In this document: positions 9,051 to 17,682 of the stretch, piece after piece
How the letters are laid out: the number at the start of each line of letters is the position of its first letter
Position numbering within the stretch: position 1 is the stretch's first letter
Assembly: GCF_007991515.1 (NCBI RefSeq)
Contig: NZ_BJYM01000010.1
Location: 1 to 64,000 of the forward strand
DNA from: Oceanobacillus sojae
Lineage (GTDB): Bacteria; Bacillota; Bacilli; Bacillales; Amphibacillaceae
Length of the DNA: 64,000 nucleotides
Direction of reading: 5' to 3'
Made by a program: the position numbers and the translations under genes
Notes under the pieces: model-generated
The model's input: only the letters and a program-made list of their open reading frames with translations
What the model was told of the DNA's origin: nothing
Database searches by the model: none

Positions 9051-9713
9051 ATGAATGAACAAATTTATACGGAATTTTGGGATGGTCAGATGCTGGAGAT
9101 TTTAACATCAGATAAAAAAACTTATTTTACTCAGCTTATACGGCATGAAACTGAATTGCTGATTCAAAGACCTGCAAATAAACAGAATGTACCCATGCTT
9201 ATTGAAAATGACATGGATGTTACCGTTTATTTTCATGATGATGAAAAAGGACTGTGCAGTTTTGGCTCAAGAATAAATCGTCACGATAATGGGAAAATAA
9301 TAATGACGAAACCATCGAGGGATTCAATAAAAGTAGTACAAAGAAGGCAATTTTTCCGAGTGAAGGCAGCTGTAGAAATGACTTTGATATTACCTTCTGC
9401 TGAAGGTTCAGATGAAGAAGGCGATAAGCTGAATGTTACTACCCATGATATCAGCGGGGGCGGAGCAGCTTTTCTTTCCGATTCTCAAATATTGGAAGAA
9501 GGAGACGCGGTGAAAGGTGTATTATACTTGAAGACAGATACTGAACAGAATAAAGTAGAATTTAAAGGGAAAATTGTTAACGTTATGAAACAGCATAATC
9601 AATTTTACAAAACTGCTTTACAGTTTATCAATATGAGAGAAGGAGCAAGGTCAAAGATTGTAAAGTTTTGTATCGTTAAACAAATTGAATTTCGTAATAA
9701 AGTCAAGGAATAG
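9051..9713 (+). CDS. PilZ domain protein, YpfA/YcgR-like c-di-GMP receptor
   Basis: This 220-residue cytosolic protein has the two-domain layout of B. subtilis YpfA: an N-terminal YcgR-like beta domain (residues 1-95) and a C-terminal PilZ domain. The PilZ c-di-GMP-binding motifs are visible: RRQFFR (RxxxR, about 102-107) and DISGGG (D/NxSxxG, about 133-138). YpfA-type proteins slow flagellar motility when c-di-GMP is high. No flagellar genes lie in this window. The ribosome site is AAAAGGGG upstream of ATG 9051. Confidence 0.88.
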   Translation: MNEQIYTEFWDGQMLEILTSDKKTYFTQLIRHETELLIQRPANKQNVPMLIENDMDVTVYFHDDEKGLCSFGSRINRHDNGKIIMTKPSRDSIKVVQRRQFFRVKAAVEMTLILPSAEGSDEEGDKLNVTTHDISGGGAAFLSDSQILEEGDAVKGVLYLKTDTEQNKVEFKGKIVNVMKQHNQFYKTALQFINMREGARSKIVKFCIVKQIEFRNKVKE

Positions 9714-9835
9714 TCAGCAGATTAATGAGAAATAAACAAAAAAATTAGAATAGAAATATTAAATTTTTATATGAAAAGAAGGAATTTCTTAATTTTATGT
9801 CGAATATATAGCAAAGGATATAAGGAGGTAGATTT

Positions 9836-10354
9836 ATGTCAGAAAAAGTTGGATCAATTAACCAAGACTTGGATGTGTATGTTGCGCAAAAAGAAGATAT
9901 GAAGTCCATACTCCGGCTGTTAAAGGGTGTCACCACATGGTTAAAGAAAAGCCGTTTAAAACAGTGGGAGTTCCTTGATCAGGACGAGGAAGATCCAGAA
10001 GTAAGACAGTCTATTGAAGACGGGTCTACCTTTGTTGTGAAAGAAGGAGACAATATTATTGCTACATTTACATTAAACGAAATGCAGACTCCTTGGGATA
10101 AGAATATTTGGGGGCAATCCAGTGAGGATGCATTTTATATGCATCGCCTGTCAGTAGATCATGATCATATTGGACGGGGGCTCGGAAAACCGATTGTCGA
10201 ATGGATGGAAGCTTATACAAAAACGCAGGGAATGCGCCGGATTCGTTTAGACTGTGTGGAAAGCAATAAAAAACTTAATCAAATTTATAGGGGTTTTGGC
10301 TATGATTATAAAGGAACCAATCATGACCATTGCAGGTATGAAAAAATTTTATAA
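9836..10354 (+). CDS. GNAT family N-acetyltransferase
   Basis: This is a 172-residue acetyl-CoA-dependent acyltransferase. The GNAT core is seen as the beta-4 segment YMHRLSVDHDHIGRGLGKPIVEWME, in which GRGLG is the pyrophosphate-binding loop, followed by RIRLDC and NQIYRGFGY. The N-terminal part reads IRPAT-like (VYVAQKEDMKSILRLL). The start has a full AAGGAGG at 9822-9828. The acceptor substrate is unknown, and neighbours give no clue. Confidence 0.82.
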   Translation: MSEKVGSINQDLDVYVAQKEDMKSILRLLKGVTTWLKKSRLKQWEFLDQDEEDPEVRQSIEDGSTFVVKEGDNIIATFTLNEMQTPWDKNIWGQSSEDAFYMHRLSVDHDHIGRGLGKPIVEWMEAYTKTQGMRRIRLDCVESNKKLNQIYRGFGYDYKGTNHDHCRYEKIL

Positions 10355-10395
10355 TTTGTGATAGCTGCTCTTTATCCTCTATATAATCATCTTCA

Positions 10396-10617
10396 GTGAT
10401 TCGATTTAAATTATCTTCAAAAGGATTTTTTCAAGATATTAATTCTGACGGTATACCTTATCATATTTTAAATTTGAATAAGGTTGCTGTCAGGAACTAC
10501 ATAGTTTTGCCAATAACAAGCATGTTTTCAATAGATATGCTTTTTTATGTTTTAAAGGGTCTATTTGAACATGAATTTAGAGTAGCACTATATGTTGGAG
10601 AGGAAGTAAAGCAATGA
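10396..10617 (+). CDS. Short hypothetical ORF, possibly a remnant
   Basis: This frame of 73 codons from GTG 10396 overlaps the next gene by four bases (ATGA), which could indicate translational coupling. There is no ribosome site before the GTG. The product has no domain I know; the C-terminal part (FYVLKGLFEHEFRVALYVGEE) looks protein-like. It may be a real small gene or the tail of a decayed one. The open frame ends upstream at a TAA near 10385. Confidence 0.25.
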   Translation: MIRFKLSSKGFFQDINSDGIPYHILNLNKVAVRNYIVLPITSMFSIDMLFYVLKGLFEHEFRVALYVGEEVKQ

Positions 10618-11360
10618 AACAAAATAAATACGATGATAATCATTTTTTTCAAGCATACTCAGAAATGGACCGGTCTAAGAAAGGGCTGGAAGCAGCCGGA
10701 GAGTGGCATATATTAAAAGAAATGCTGCCAGACTTCAAAGGGAAAAATGTTTTAGATTTAGGCTGCGGATTTGGCTGGCACAGCCGCTATGCCAGAGAAC
10801 AGGGAGCAGAATCTGTAATAGGAACTGATATATCTGAACGAATGCTCACACATGCAAAAGAACTGACCAATGATCCCGGTATTACGTATCTGCATCAGGC
10901 TATCGAGGATGTGGATTTCCCTGAAGAATCTATGGATATTGTTATCAGTTCACTCGCGCTTCATTATATCGAATCATTTGATAGTGTTTGTGAAAAGGTA
11001 TATGCGATTTTAAAGCCGGGTGGAAGCTTTGTCTTTTCTGTAGAGCATCCTATTTTTACCGCAAGAAAAGAACAGGACTGGATTTATGATAAAACGGGTA
11101 AGGAGCCTTTACATTGGCCGGTGGATAATTACCAGATAGAAGGGAAACGGGAAGCGTCCTTTTTAAATGAAACGGTGACAAAGTATCATCGTACTGTGTC
11201 TACATTTATGAATGGTTTATCGCAGGCTGGATTTGAGATCTTGCGAGTGGAAGAATCCGTGCCTTCTGAGGAGATGCTTAAGAAGATACCTGAAATGAAG
11301 CATGAATTGCGCCGGCCGATGTTTTTAATGATTGCAGCAGAGAAAAAGGAGAAAAGCTAG
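10614..11360 (+). CDS. Class I SAM-dependent methyltransferase
   Basis: The 248-residue product has methyltransferase motif I VLDLGCGFGWHS (residues about 44-55), the acidic residue of motif II in GTDIS, motif III around DIVISSLALHYI and the post-motif KPGGSFVFSVEHPIF. This is the UbiE/Methyltransf_11 fold. It transfers a methyl group from S-adenosylmethionine to an unknown acceptor in the cytosol. The ribosome site GGAGAGGAAG precedes ATG 10614. A hairpin terminator follows about 110 bases after the stop. Confidence 0.85.
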   Translation: MKQNKYDDNHFFQAYSEMDRSKKGLEAAGEWHILKEMLPDFKGKNVLDLGCGFGWHSRYAREQGAESVIGTDISERMLTHAKELTNDPGITYLHQAIEDVDFPEESMDIVISSLALHYIESFDSVCEKVYAILKPGGSFVFSVEHPIFTARKEQDWIYDKTGKEPLHWPVDNYQIEGKREASFLNETVTKYHRTVSTFMNGLSQAGFEILRVEESVPSEEMLKKIPEMKHELRRPMFLMIAAEKKEKS

Positions 11361-11471
11361 AAAGCACTTTTGGCTTTTACTTAATGGAAAATGACAGTAA
11401 AGAAGTTACGGTGAGGCTCTTTTGGAAAAGTTATTTTAAATCTATTAAATAATAATGAAAGACTGGTCTAC

Positions 11472-11516
11472 TATAGGTCAATGCTTAGAATAATATCTTA
11501 GCATTGGCCTATTTTA
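11472..11516 (+). terminator. Terminator after the methyltransferase gene
   Basis: ATAGGTCAATGCTTAGA pairs with TCTTAGCATTGGCCTAT with few mismatches, then ATTTTAA. It separates this unit from the SAM riboswitch promoter. Confidence 0.7.
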
Positions 11517-11649
11517 ATGCAGGGGAAATTAAATTAATCTTTAAGCAAGGACTTTTCTATCTATAAAGTGGGGAAGATATTGGTGCACTTCCTTAGCTGC
11601 ACTGCAGGCAGCCATAACATTAAAAATTTCAAAAGTTTAAAAATAAGGA

Positions 11650-11678
11650 TTGACATTCCCAAAAATAGTATGTAAACT
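11650..11678 (+). promoter_or_regulatory. SigA-type promoter of the SAM riboswitch transcript
   Basis: TTGACA at 11650-11655 and TAAACT at 11673-11678 are 17 bases apart. Transcription would begin about 25-30 bases before the riboswitch P1 helix. Confidence 0.7.
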
Positions 11679-11707
11679 AATAAACACAATTAAACCACTC
11701 GGAATAA

Positions 11708-11866
11708 TATCTTATCTAGAGAGGCGGAGGGACTGGCCCGAAGAAGCCTCGGCAACAGACTTACGCAAGTACTGTGCCAATTCCTGCAAGTGTTTAGCTT
11801 GATAGATAAGAAGAGTAAGTGAACCATATTGTTTCAACCCTTTTCTTATTTAGAGGTGGGATTTTT
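11708..11866 (+). ncRNA. SAM-I riboswitch (S box leader)
   Basis: The aptamer occupies about 11711-11815. P1 pairs CTTATC with GATAAG. The conserved core follows in order: GAGGCGGAGGGACTGGCCC, then GAAGCCTCGGCAAC, then GTGCCAATTCCTGCA. The 3' side of P1 (ATAAGAAGAG) can instead pair with CTTTTCTTAT at about 11840-11850 as an antiterminator. An imperfect hairpin ending in a long T-tract (near 11862-11874) is the probable terminator. High S-adenosylmethionine should stop transcription before the YezD-like gene. Confidence 0.92.
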
Positions 11867-12004
11867 GTTTTTTTAATTGCTGATTGGGCTACCAAAGGCA
11901 TGTGTGTTTGAGCTCATGATTTGAGAGATTTCGCAATGTGGAAAACAGAAGTTTAATGAATTTATTTATTTTTCATGACATTTCTTAAATAGGGGGGAGC
12001 TGGC

Positions 12005-12160
12005 TTGGGAAAGATTGATGATGTAAAATTGAACCATATTTTAAAAGCATTGAAAGAACTGGAATATGGTTCAGTAGTTATTACCGTGCATGACGGAAAA
12101 ATTACGCAAATAGATACGACCGAGAAGAAGCGTTTTTCCTTAGTGAAAAATCATTCTTAA
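12005..12160 (+). CDS. YezD family small protein (DUF2292, 51 aa)
   Basis: This short gene starts at TTG 12005 with GGGGGGAG about six bases upstream. The product reads MGKIDDVKLNHILKALKELE, then YGSVVITVHDGKITQID, then TTEKKRF. It matches the compact DUF2292/YezD family: an alpha helix followed by a beta hairpin. Family members often sit in sulfur assimilation operons, but their function is not known. It is the first gene after the SAM riboswitch and is followed by its own terminator, so it may be the main riboswitch target. Confidence 0.8.
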   Translation: MGKIDDVKLNHILKALKELEYGSVVITVHDGKITQIDTTEKKRFSLVKNHS

Positions 12161-12193
12161 AAAATTAATATTATGTATGCCCATTAGACAACT

Positions 12194-12249
12194 AAAGGCA
12201 TCTTCCATTTCGATAATATATGTTATCGGATGAAAGATGCCTTTTTATT
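12194..12249 (+). terminator. Strong terminator after the YezD gene
   Basis: AAAGGCATCTTCCAT pairs with ATGAAAGATGCCTTT with an inner CGATA/TATCG stem, followed by TTTTTATTTTT. It separates the riboswitch unit from the FMN reductase. Confidence 0.85.
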
Positions 12250-12355
12250 TTTATAAAACTGTTTAAGGGTGTTCCTGTAAAAGTACCATGAAGTTCAGGT
12301 TTCTAAAATTATACTAAATACGAATATACAAAAATGAATGGAAAGGATGAAATAG

Positions 12356-12904
12356 ATGAGTGAGATTGTCGTACTATCAGGAAGTCCCTCTGAAGTATCA
12401 CGTTCAAATGCAGTTTTAAGGTATATCGGATCCACACTTGAGGAAAAGGGTTTTTCAGTAACACATATATCTGTCAGAGATGTACCCCAGGACGTATTAT
12501 TTAATGGGGAATTTAACAGTCTTGTTATTCAAAGAATAACTTCTCTTATCAAAGAAGCAAAAGGAGTTATCGTTGGAACACCTGTTTATAAATCTTCTTA
12601 TTCCGGGATTTTAAAGGCTTTAGTAGACTTATTGCCGCAGGATGTATTGGAGGATAAGACGGTCTTGCCATTAATGACAGGAGGGAGCTCCTCTCACTTA
12701 CTGGCGATGGAATATACATTAAAACCGTTGCTGGCTTCTTTAAAGGGAATGAATTTAAAAGGTGTGTATTTTGTTGATAGTCAGATTGATAAAAGAAATA
12801 CTGCTAATCCTATTGTACACACAAATGCGCTGGAGCGATTAACGAAGCAGGTAGAGTATTTTACAAAATCAATTAGTAAAAAACAGATGAAAATCTTACT
12901 ATAA
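12356..12904 (+). CDS. ssuE: NADPH-dependent FMN reductase, SsuE-like
   Basis: This 182-residue flavodoxin-fold enzyme starts VVLSGSPSEVSRSNAVL, where SGSP is the FMN phosphate loop. VIVGTPVYKSSYSGILKALVDLLP is the second flavin-binding segment typical of SsuE. SsuE supplies reduced FMN to the two-component sulfonate monooxygenase SsuD. It stands just ahead of the metY-ssu operon and, given the 55-base gap to metY, is probably cotranscribed with it. It is separated from the riboswitch unit by a terminator. The start has AAAGGATG upstream. Confidence 0.85.
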   Translation: MSEIVVLSGSPSEVSRSNAVLRYIGSTLEEKGFSVTHISVRDVPQDVLFNGEFNSLVIQRITSLIKEAKGVIVGTPVYKSSYSGILKALVDLLPQDVLEDKTVLPLMTGGSSSHLLAMEYTLKPLLASLKGMNLKGVYFVDSQIDKRNTANPIVHTNALERLTKQVEYFTKSISKKQMKILL

Positions 12905-12959
12905 AAATATTTTTAAAAATTATGAATTATAGGATGTGTAAACAGAAAGGAGAAGAGCA

Positions 12960-14288
12960 ATGAGTTTTGAAGAGCAAGATACACCGAATTTTAATACAGT
13001 TGCACAGCATGGAGGCCAGGAATCAGATTCATTAACGCATGCAAGGGCAGTGCCGATTTACCAGACAACATCTTATGAGTTTGAAAGTCCGGATCATGCT
13101 GCTTCTCTTTTTCAGATGCAGAAAGAAGGATATATCTATTCTCGTAACGCGAATCCAACCAATCGTGTTTTAGAAAAAAGATTAGCCGGTTTAGAAGGCG
13201 GGGTTGATGCCTTTGCTGTTTCTTCCGGACAATCCGCCATCACAATAGCTTTATTAACACTTGCCAAAGCAGGGGAGGAGATTGTAACAACAAATGCATT
13301 ATACGGTGGAACATATAATCTTTTCTCAGAAACATTTTCACGCTTTGGAGTAAAGGCTCGTTTTGTAGATGGCACAGATATTGAGGAAGTAAGAGGTGCA
13401 ATAAATGAAAAGACAAAAGCTGTTTTTACAGAGTCAATCGGTAATCCGGGCTTACAGATTGCTGATATAAAAGCACTTAGCAAGGCTGCTCATGACCATG
13501 GCATTCCACTAGTTGTTGATGCCACTTTCACTACGCCATACTTACAAAAGCCAATCGATTACGGAGCAGATATTGTCATTCATTCTGTCACGAAATTTAT
13601 TGGCGGAAACGGAACAGCGATTGGCGGAATTATAATTGATGCCGGAAGCTTTGATTGGGGTAATGGAAACTTCCCTGAATTTACAACTCCAAACAGAGCT
13701 TTAAATAATCAATCGTATGTTGAACTGCCCAGCGCAAGTCCGTTTATTGCGAAGGCCCGCTTTGAACTCGGGCATAACCTTGGGACGGCGTTATCCCCTT
13801 TTCATGGCTGGTTATTTATTCAGGGATTACAGTCATTATCTGTTCGAATGAGACAGCATGTTGAAAATGCTCAGGAGGTTGCTGAATATTTAGCGAATCA
13901 TCATCTCATTGCATGGGTGAATTATCCAACGTTAGAAGGGGATTCACAGTATGAACTTGCGAAAATCTATTTGCCAAAAGGGGCAGGATCTATTTTTACA
14001 TTTGGAGTAATAGGTGGATATGAATCTGCGAAAATCTTTATCAACTCTGTGAAATTACTTTCTCATGTGGCGAACGTTGGTGATTCCAAAACACTTGTAA
14101 TTCATCCGGCGAGTACAACACATGCAAGGTTATCACCTGAAGAAAAGCTCACAGCAGGAGTTGAAGAAGAACAAATTCGATTATCAATAGGGCTGGAAGA
14201 TGTTGAGGATATCAAAGCGGATATCGACCAAGCATTACAGAAAAGCGTTGAAGCCAGTTTCGTAGAGGAAGTAAATCCATTTAATTAA
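12960..14288 (+). CDS. metY: O-acetylhomoserine sulfhydrylase (aminocarboxypropyltransferase)
   Basis: At 442 residues this is a full-length Cys/Met metabolism PLP enzyme of the MetY type. The PLP lysine lies in HSVTKFIGG (about residue 211). Family blocks such as YSRNANPTNRVLEKRL, FTESIGNPGLQIADI and SPFHGWLFIQGLQSLSVRM are present. It forms homocysteine from O-acetylhomoserine and sulfide, with possible sulfite or thiol use. Placement directly ahead of sulfonate genes suggests that sulfur released from sulfonates, after reduction, is passed into methionine synthesis. AAAGGAGAAG precedes the ATG. Confidence 0.92.
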   Translation: MSFEEQDTPNFNTVAQHGGQESDSLTHARAVPIYQTTSYEFESPDHAASLFQMQKEGYIYSRNANPTNRVLEKRLAGLEGGVDAFAVSSGQSAITIALLTLAKAGEEIVTTNALYGGTYNLFSETFSRFGVKARFVDGTDIEEVRGAINEKTKAVFTESIGNPGLQIADIKALSKAAHDHGIPLVVDATFTTPYLQKPIDYGADIVIHSVTKFIGGNGTAIGGIIIDAGSFDWGNGNFPEFTTPNRALNNQSYVELPSASPFIAKARFELGHNLGTALSPFHGWLFIQGLQSLSVRMRQHVENAQEVAEYLANHHLIAWVNYPTLEGDSQYELAKIYLPKGAGSIFTFGVIGGYESAKIFINSVKLLSHVANVGDSKTLVIHPASTTHARLSPEEKLTAGVEEEQIRLSIGLEDVEDIKADIDQALQKSVEASFVEEVNPFN

Positions 14289-14304
14289 ACAAGGAGAGGA
14301 AAAC

Positions 14305-14667
14305 ATGCTTATTGCTGTTGTACTAAACGAAATAAAATTAATTGTACCCATTGTTGAAGGGGAAACGATCCGTATCTTTGACTCTGAGAAAAGCACATAT
14401 AAAGATTTTGAAAATCCGGCAATTCATCTAAAAGAAGGAAGACGAGGGGCAGCTTTAAAATTTGCTGAAGAAAAAGGTGCAACAGCATTTGTCTCGCCTC
14501 CACAAACATTCTGTGAATTATCCTATGAGAAGGCGAAACATGATGGAATCCGATTTTTTCAATTGGAGCAAACCATTTCATATGAACAATTTGTAAAAAA
14601 GCTTACATCTAATCAATTGGGCAGTCAAACAGAATTACCGGAAAATGAGATTGCTCCAAGCTTTTAA
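14305..14667 (+). CDS. Unknown 120-aa protein in the sulfonate operon, possible NifX/AnfO-like fold
   Basis: I do not recognise this protein with confidence. It starts 16 bases after metY with AAGGAGAGG and is 27 bases ahead of ssuB, so it is clearly an operon member. The sequence alternates strands and helices: LIAVVLNEIKLIVPIVEGE, then IRIFDSE, then ALKFAEEKGATAFVSPPQTF, a motif CELSYEKAKHDGIRFFQLE and an acidic tail. That order resembles the small RNase-H-like fold of NifX/NifB C-terminal or AnfO-type cofactor-handling proteins, but the resemblance is weak and inferred. One conserved-looking cysteine (FCELSY) could be functional. No membrane segment or signal peptide is seen. Confidence 0.6.
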   Translation: MLIAVVLNEIKLIVPIVEGETIRIFDSEKSTYKDFENPAIHLKEGRRGAALKFAEEKGATAFVSPPQTFCELSYEKAKHDGIRFFQLEQTISYEQFVKKLTSNQLGSQTELPENEIAPSF

Positions 14668-14694
14668 TAAGAGGGATACAAAGGAGGAAACGCA

Positions 14695-15474
14695 GTGGCT
14701 CAAAATGCAGGTGTTGAGTTACACATTAATCAACTGGAGAAATCATACGGTCACTTAGCGGTTTTACGAAAGATTGATTTAAATATCAAGTCTGGTGAAT
14801 TTGTGGCCATTGTTGGAAAGAGCGGATGCGGCAAAAGTACATTGCTTAGACATATTTCTGGGCTTGAAAAGGCAACTGCGGGAGGAATTAAACAGAACCA
14901 GCATGCATTAAAAGGGTTAAATGACCAGGCACGTATCATGTTTCAGGATGCAAGATTACTGCCATGGCTGTCGGTTCTGGAAAATACAGGTGTAGGATTA
15001 GGGTTAGAAAAAGGCTGGAAGAATCGCGCATACTGGGCTCTACAGCAGGTTGGCCTGGAGCAAAGAGCACAGGATTGGCCGGCTATTTTATCAGGCGGAC
15101 AAAAACAACGCATTGCTCTGGCGAGAGCGTTGGCATCAAATCCGAAGTTAATGCTTTTAGATGAACCATTAGGGGCACTCGATGCGCTGACAAGAATGGA
15201 AATGCAGTCGCTTATAGAAGACCTTTGGCTGGAGCAGCAATTTACGGCAATTCTTGTTACCCATGATATGAATGAAGCCATTACACTTGCAGATCGCGTT
15301 ATTTTAATTGAGGAGGGCGCGGTAAAGCTGGATTTACTTGTGGATTTACAGCGGCCAAGAAATCGATTAAATCCGGCTTTTGCGGAATTGGAAGAAGAAT
15401 TACTGGCGAATGTTCTTGGAAAAGAACGACTTCATCAGTATGAACCCAGATTAAGAAAAGTGGAGAGTAAGTAA
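14695..15474 (+). CDS. ssuB: Aliphatic sulfonate ABC transporter ATP-binding protein
   Basis: This 259-residue ATPase has Walker [10 protein letters not shown] (residues 41-49), Q-loop [11 protein letters not shown], signature LSGGQKQR, Walker B LMLLDEP followed by LGALD, and the H-loop VTHDM. The [10 protein letters not shown] form is typical of SsuB/TauB nitrate-sulfonate-type importers. It powers uptake through SsuC with the lipoprotein SsuA. It starts at GTG 14695 after AAAGGAGG. The order ssuB-ssuD-ssuA-ssuC differs from the B. subtilis ssuBACD order. Confidence 0.9.
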   Translation: MAQNAGVELHINQLEKSYGHLAVLRKIDLNIKSGEFVAIVGKSGCGKSTLLRHISGLEKATAGGIKQNQHALKGLNDQARIMFQDARLLPWLSVLENTGVGLGLEKGWKNRAYWALQQVGLEQRAQDWPAILSGGQKQRIALARALASNPKLMLLDEPLGALDALTRMEMQSLIEDLWLEQQFTAILVTHDMNEAITLADRVILIEEGAVKLDLLVDLQRPRNRLNPAFAELEEELLANVLGKERLHQYEPRLRKVESK

Positions 15475-15530
15475 CTGTATTAGTAAGGAACAGGGCTACG
15501 TCCCTTAAAAATACAATTGGAGGGTTTAAA

Positions 15531-16655
15531 ATGGTTGAATTTATCACAATGGCGCCTACTTCCGGTGATGGGGAATACGTAGGAGCGGTAAACAACAATT
15601 CATCACGGAGAAAAGTTGATGCATGGTCAGGAACGGATGAAGCTGCAGAACGGCAGCCGACATTTGAATATATTAGAGATATTGCTCAGGCGGCAGAGAA
15701 AGGCGGTTTTTCAACACTGTTATTGCCTACTGGAGGCTCCTGCTTAGATTCCTTAGCTGTTGCTGCAAACCTTATTGGACAAACGAATCGTTTGAAATTT
15801 CTTTTTGCAATCCGTCCGGGATCTATACAGCCAACCATATTTGCCAAGCAATTTGCAACGGTTGATTATTGGTCAGGAGGAAGAGCTTTGGTCAATGTAG
15901 TAACTGGAGGATCACCGACAGATTTAGCGGCAGATGGGGACTTTCTGGATCATGGAACTAGATATAAGAGAACCCGTGAATATATTCAAATACTAAAACG
16001 GCTATTTACGGAGGAACATTTTGATCATGATGGTGAATTTTATCAACTGAAGGGAGCATCCTTATTTCCAAGACCTAAAGAAATACCGAAAATATACTTT
16101 GGTGGTGCCTCAAATGTAGGAAAAGATGTGGCAGCAGCCGAATCGGATGTTTATATGCTTTGGGGAGAAACATTGGAAAATACCAAAGAACGAATTGAAG
16201 AAATGAAAAAACGTACTGCAGATTATAATCGTGAATTAAACTATAGTGTTTCATTTCAAGTTGTGCTGGGAGAGACAGAAGATGAAGCTTTTAATAATGC
16301 AGAAAAACTTCTGAGCAAAACAGAAGAAAATCTGCTGAATGAAAAAAATGCTGCCACGGCAAAGGGTGAATCCATTGGTGTGAAAAGACTTCATCAATTA
16401 ATGGAGGATGGAAGGGAAAATAACTTTAAAATTGGTCCCAATTTATGGGCTGGATTAACCCAAGTATTATCGGGAAACTCCATTGCGCTTGTCGGCACCC
16501 CTGATCAGGTAGCAGAACGAATTGTAGAATATGCTGATTTAGGGTTTGATAAAGTGTTGTTACGAGGTTTTCCGCATTTGGAAACCATTCAGGAAATTGG
16601 AGAAAACGTTATTCCTAAAGTCCATGAAATTATTTCGTCCAGGCAGACTGTGTAA
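15531..16655 (+). CDS. ssuD: FMNH2-dependent alkanesulfonate monooxygenase
   Basis: The 374-residue protein is a bacterial luciferase-like TIM barrel of the SsuD type. Landmarks are the N-terminal FITMAPTSGDGEY, LLPTGGSCLDSLAVAA, LFAIRPGSIQPTIFAKQFATVDYWSGGR and VVTGGSPTDLAADGDFLDH, then YFGGASNVGKDVAAAESDVYMLWGE. It cleaves the carbon-sulfur bond of alkanesulfonates with O2 and FMNH2 to give an aldehyde and sulfite. Reduced flavin would come from the SsuE-like reductase upstream. It lies inside the transporter operon. Confidence 0.9.
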   Translation: MVEFITMAPTSGDGEYVGAVNNNSSRRKVDAWSGTDEAAERQPTFEYIRDIAQAAEKGGFSTLLLPTGGSCLDSLAVAANLIGQTNRLKFLFAIRPGSIQPTIFAKQFATVDYWSGGRALVNVVTGGSPTDLAADGDFLDHGTRYKRTREYIQILKRLFTEEHFDHDGEFYQLKGASLFPRPKEIPKIYFGGASNVGKDVAAAESDVYMLWGETLENTKERIEEMKKRTADYNRELNYSVSFQVVLGETEDEAFNNAEKLLSKTEENLLNEKNAATAKGESIGVKRLHQLMEDGRENNFKIGPNLWAGLTQVLSGNSIALVGTPDQVAERIVEYADLGFDKVLLRGFPHLETIQEIGENVIPKVHEIISSRQTV

Positions 16656-16672
16656 AGAAAGGGGAAAATCTA

Positions 16673-17635
16673 TTGAATCATCATAAGAATAGACACATAC
16701 TTGTTTTATTTTTAATAATCATGCTTTCACTCATTCTTGCAGCGTGCGGCAGTTCAGCCTCTGGAGCAAATGGTGAGATTAATATCGGCTACCAAAAAGG
16801 GGGGCCGACATTAACCTTAAAAAATAGCGGAGAATTTCAAGAGGAGCTGGAGGAGTTAGGCTATACGGTTACCTGGTCGGAATTTAATACGGGAAGCTCT
16901 ATTTTGGAAGCATTAAACGCAGGAAGTATTGATTTAGCAAATGCAGGAGATATTCCGTCTATTTTTGCCCTCGATAAAGGGAGTGACTTTCAGTATATTG
17001 CCAGCGAGCCGTCTGCTCCAGAAACAGAAGGGATATTAGTCAGTGAAGATTCTTCCATTCAATCATTGGAGGATTTAAAAGGGAAAAGGGTTGCGTATAA
17101 CAATGCTTCCATTGCCCAATACCTGTTAATCAAGCTCTTGGATTCAGCAAATTTATCCATTGATGATATTGAAACAGTTAATCTAAATCCTCCTGATGCC
17201 AGTCTGGCATTTGAAAAAGGTGAGGTGGATGCCTGGGTCGTCTGGGACCCGTATTTCGCAGATGCTGAGGCTAGAGGAAACAAAATCCTGCATACGGCAG
17301 AAGACGTTGTCCCATACAGATCCTTTTATTTTGCGACATCAGAATTAATTGATAAGGATCCGGAAGTAGTTGAATTATATGTTAAACACTTAGCGAAAGT
17401 TGGTAAGGAGATTAATGAAGATCCATCTGAAGCATCAGAATTGCTGGAAGGGGAGACACAAATTCCCGCGGCTACATGGGAAACGGTATTAAATAAAAAA
17501 GAGTCAGATGCTCAATTTATGGATGATCAGGCAATAGTGGATTTAGAAATCGAAGCAGCAGATTTATTGGATATCGGTTTAATTGAAAATGAAATCGACT
17601 TTTCTGATTATATTTGGAATCCAGACAGTGAATAG
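16673..17635 (+). CDS. ssuA: Aliphatic sulfonate-binding lipoprotein
   Basis: This is the extracellular substrate-binding subunit, 320 residues, starting at TTG 16673 after AAAGGGG. The signal peptide ends in a lipobox ILAAC with the lipid-bearing cysteine at residue 25. The mature part reads INIGYQKGGPTLTLKNSG, then GDIPSIFALDKG and AWVVWDPYFADAE, as in SsuA/TauA-type type II binding proteins. It delivers sulfonates to SsuC/SsuB. Confidence 0.9.
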   Translation: MNHHKNRHILVLFLIIMLSLILAACGSSASGANGEINIGYQKGGPTLTLKNSGEFQEELEELGYTVTWSEFNTGSSILEALNAGSIDLANAGDIPSIFALDKGSDFQYIASEPSAPETEGILVSEDSSIQSLEDLKGKRVAYNNASIAQYLLIKLLDSANLSIDDIETVNLNPPDASLAFEKGEVDAWVVWDPYFADAEARGNKILHTAEDVVPYRSFYFATSELIDKDPEVVELYVKHLAKVGKEINEDPSEASELLEGETQIPAATWETVLNKKESDAQFMDDQAIVDLEIEAADLLDIGLIENEIDFSDYIWNPDSE

Positions 17636-17682
17636 AATGCCAATAAATAAGGCTAAATTTAGTATATAAGGAAGTGAAACAG

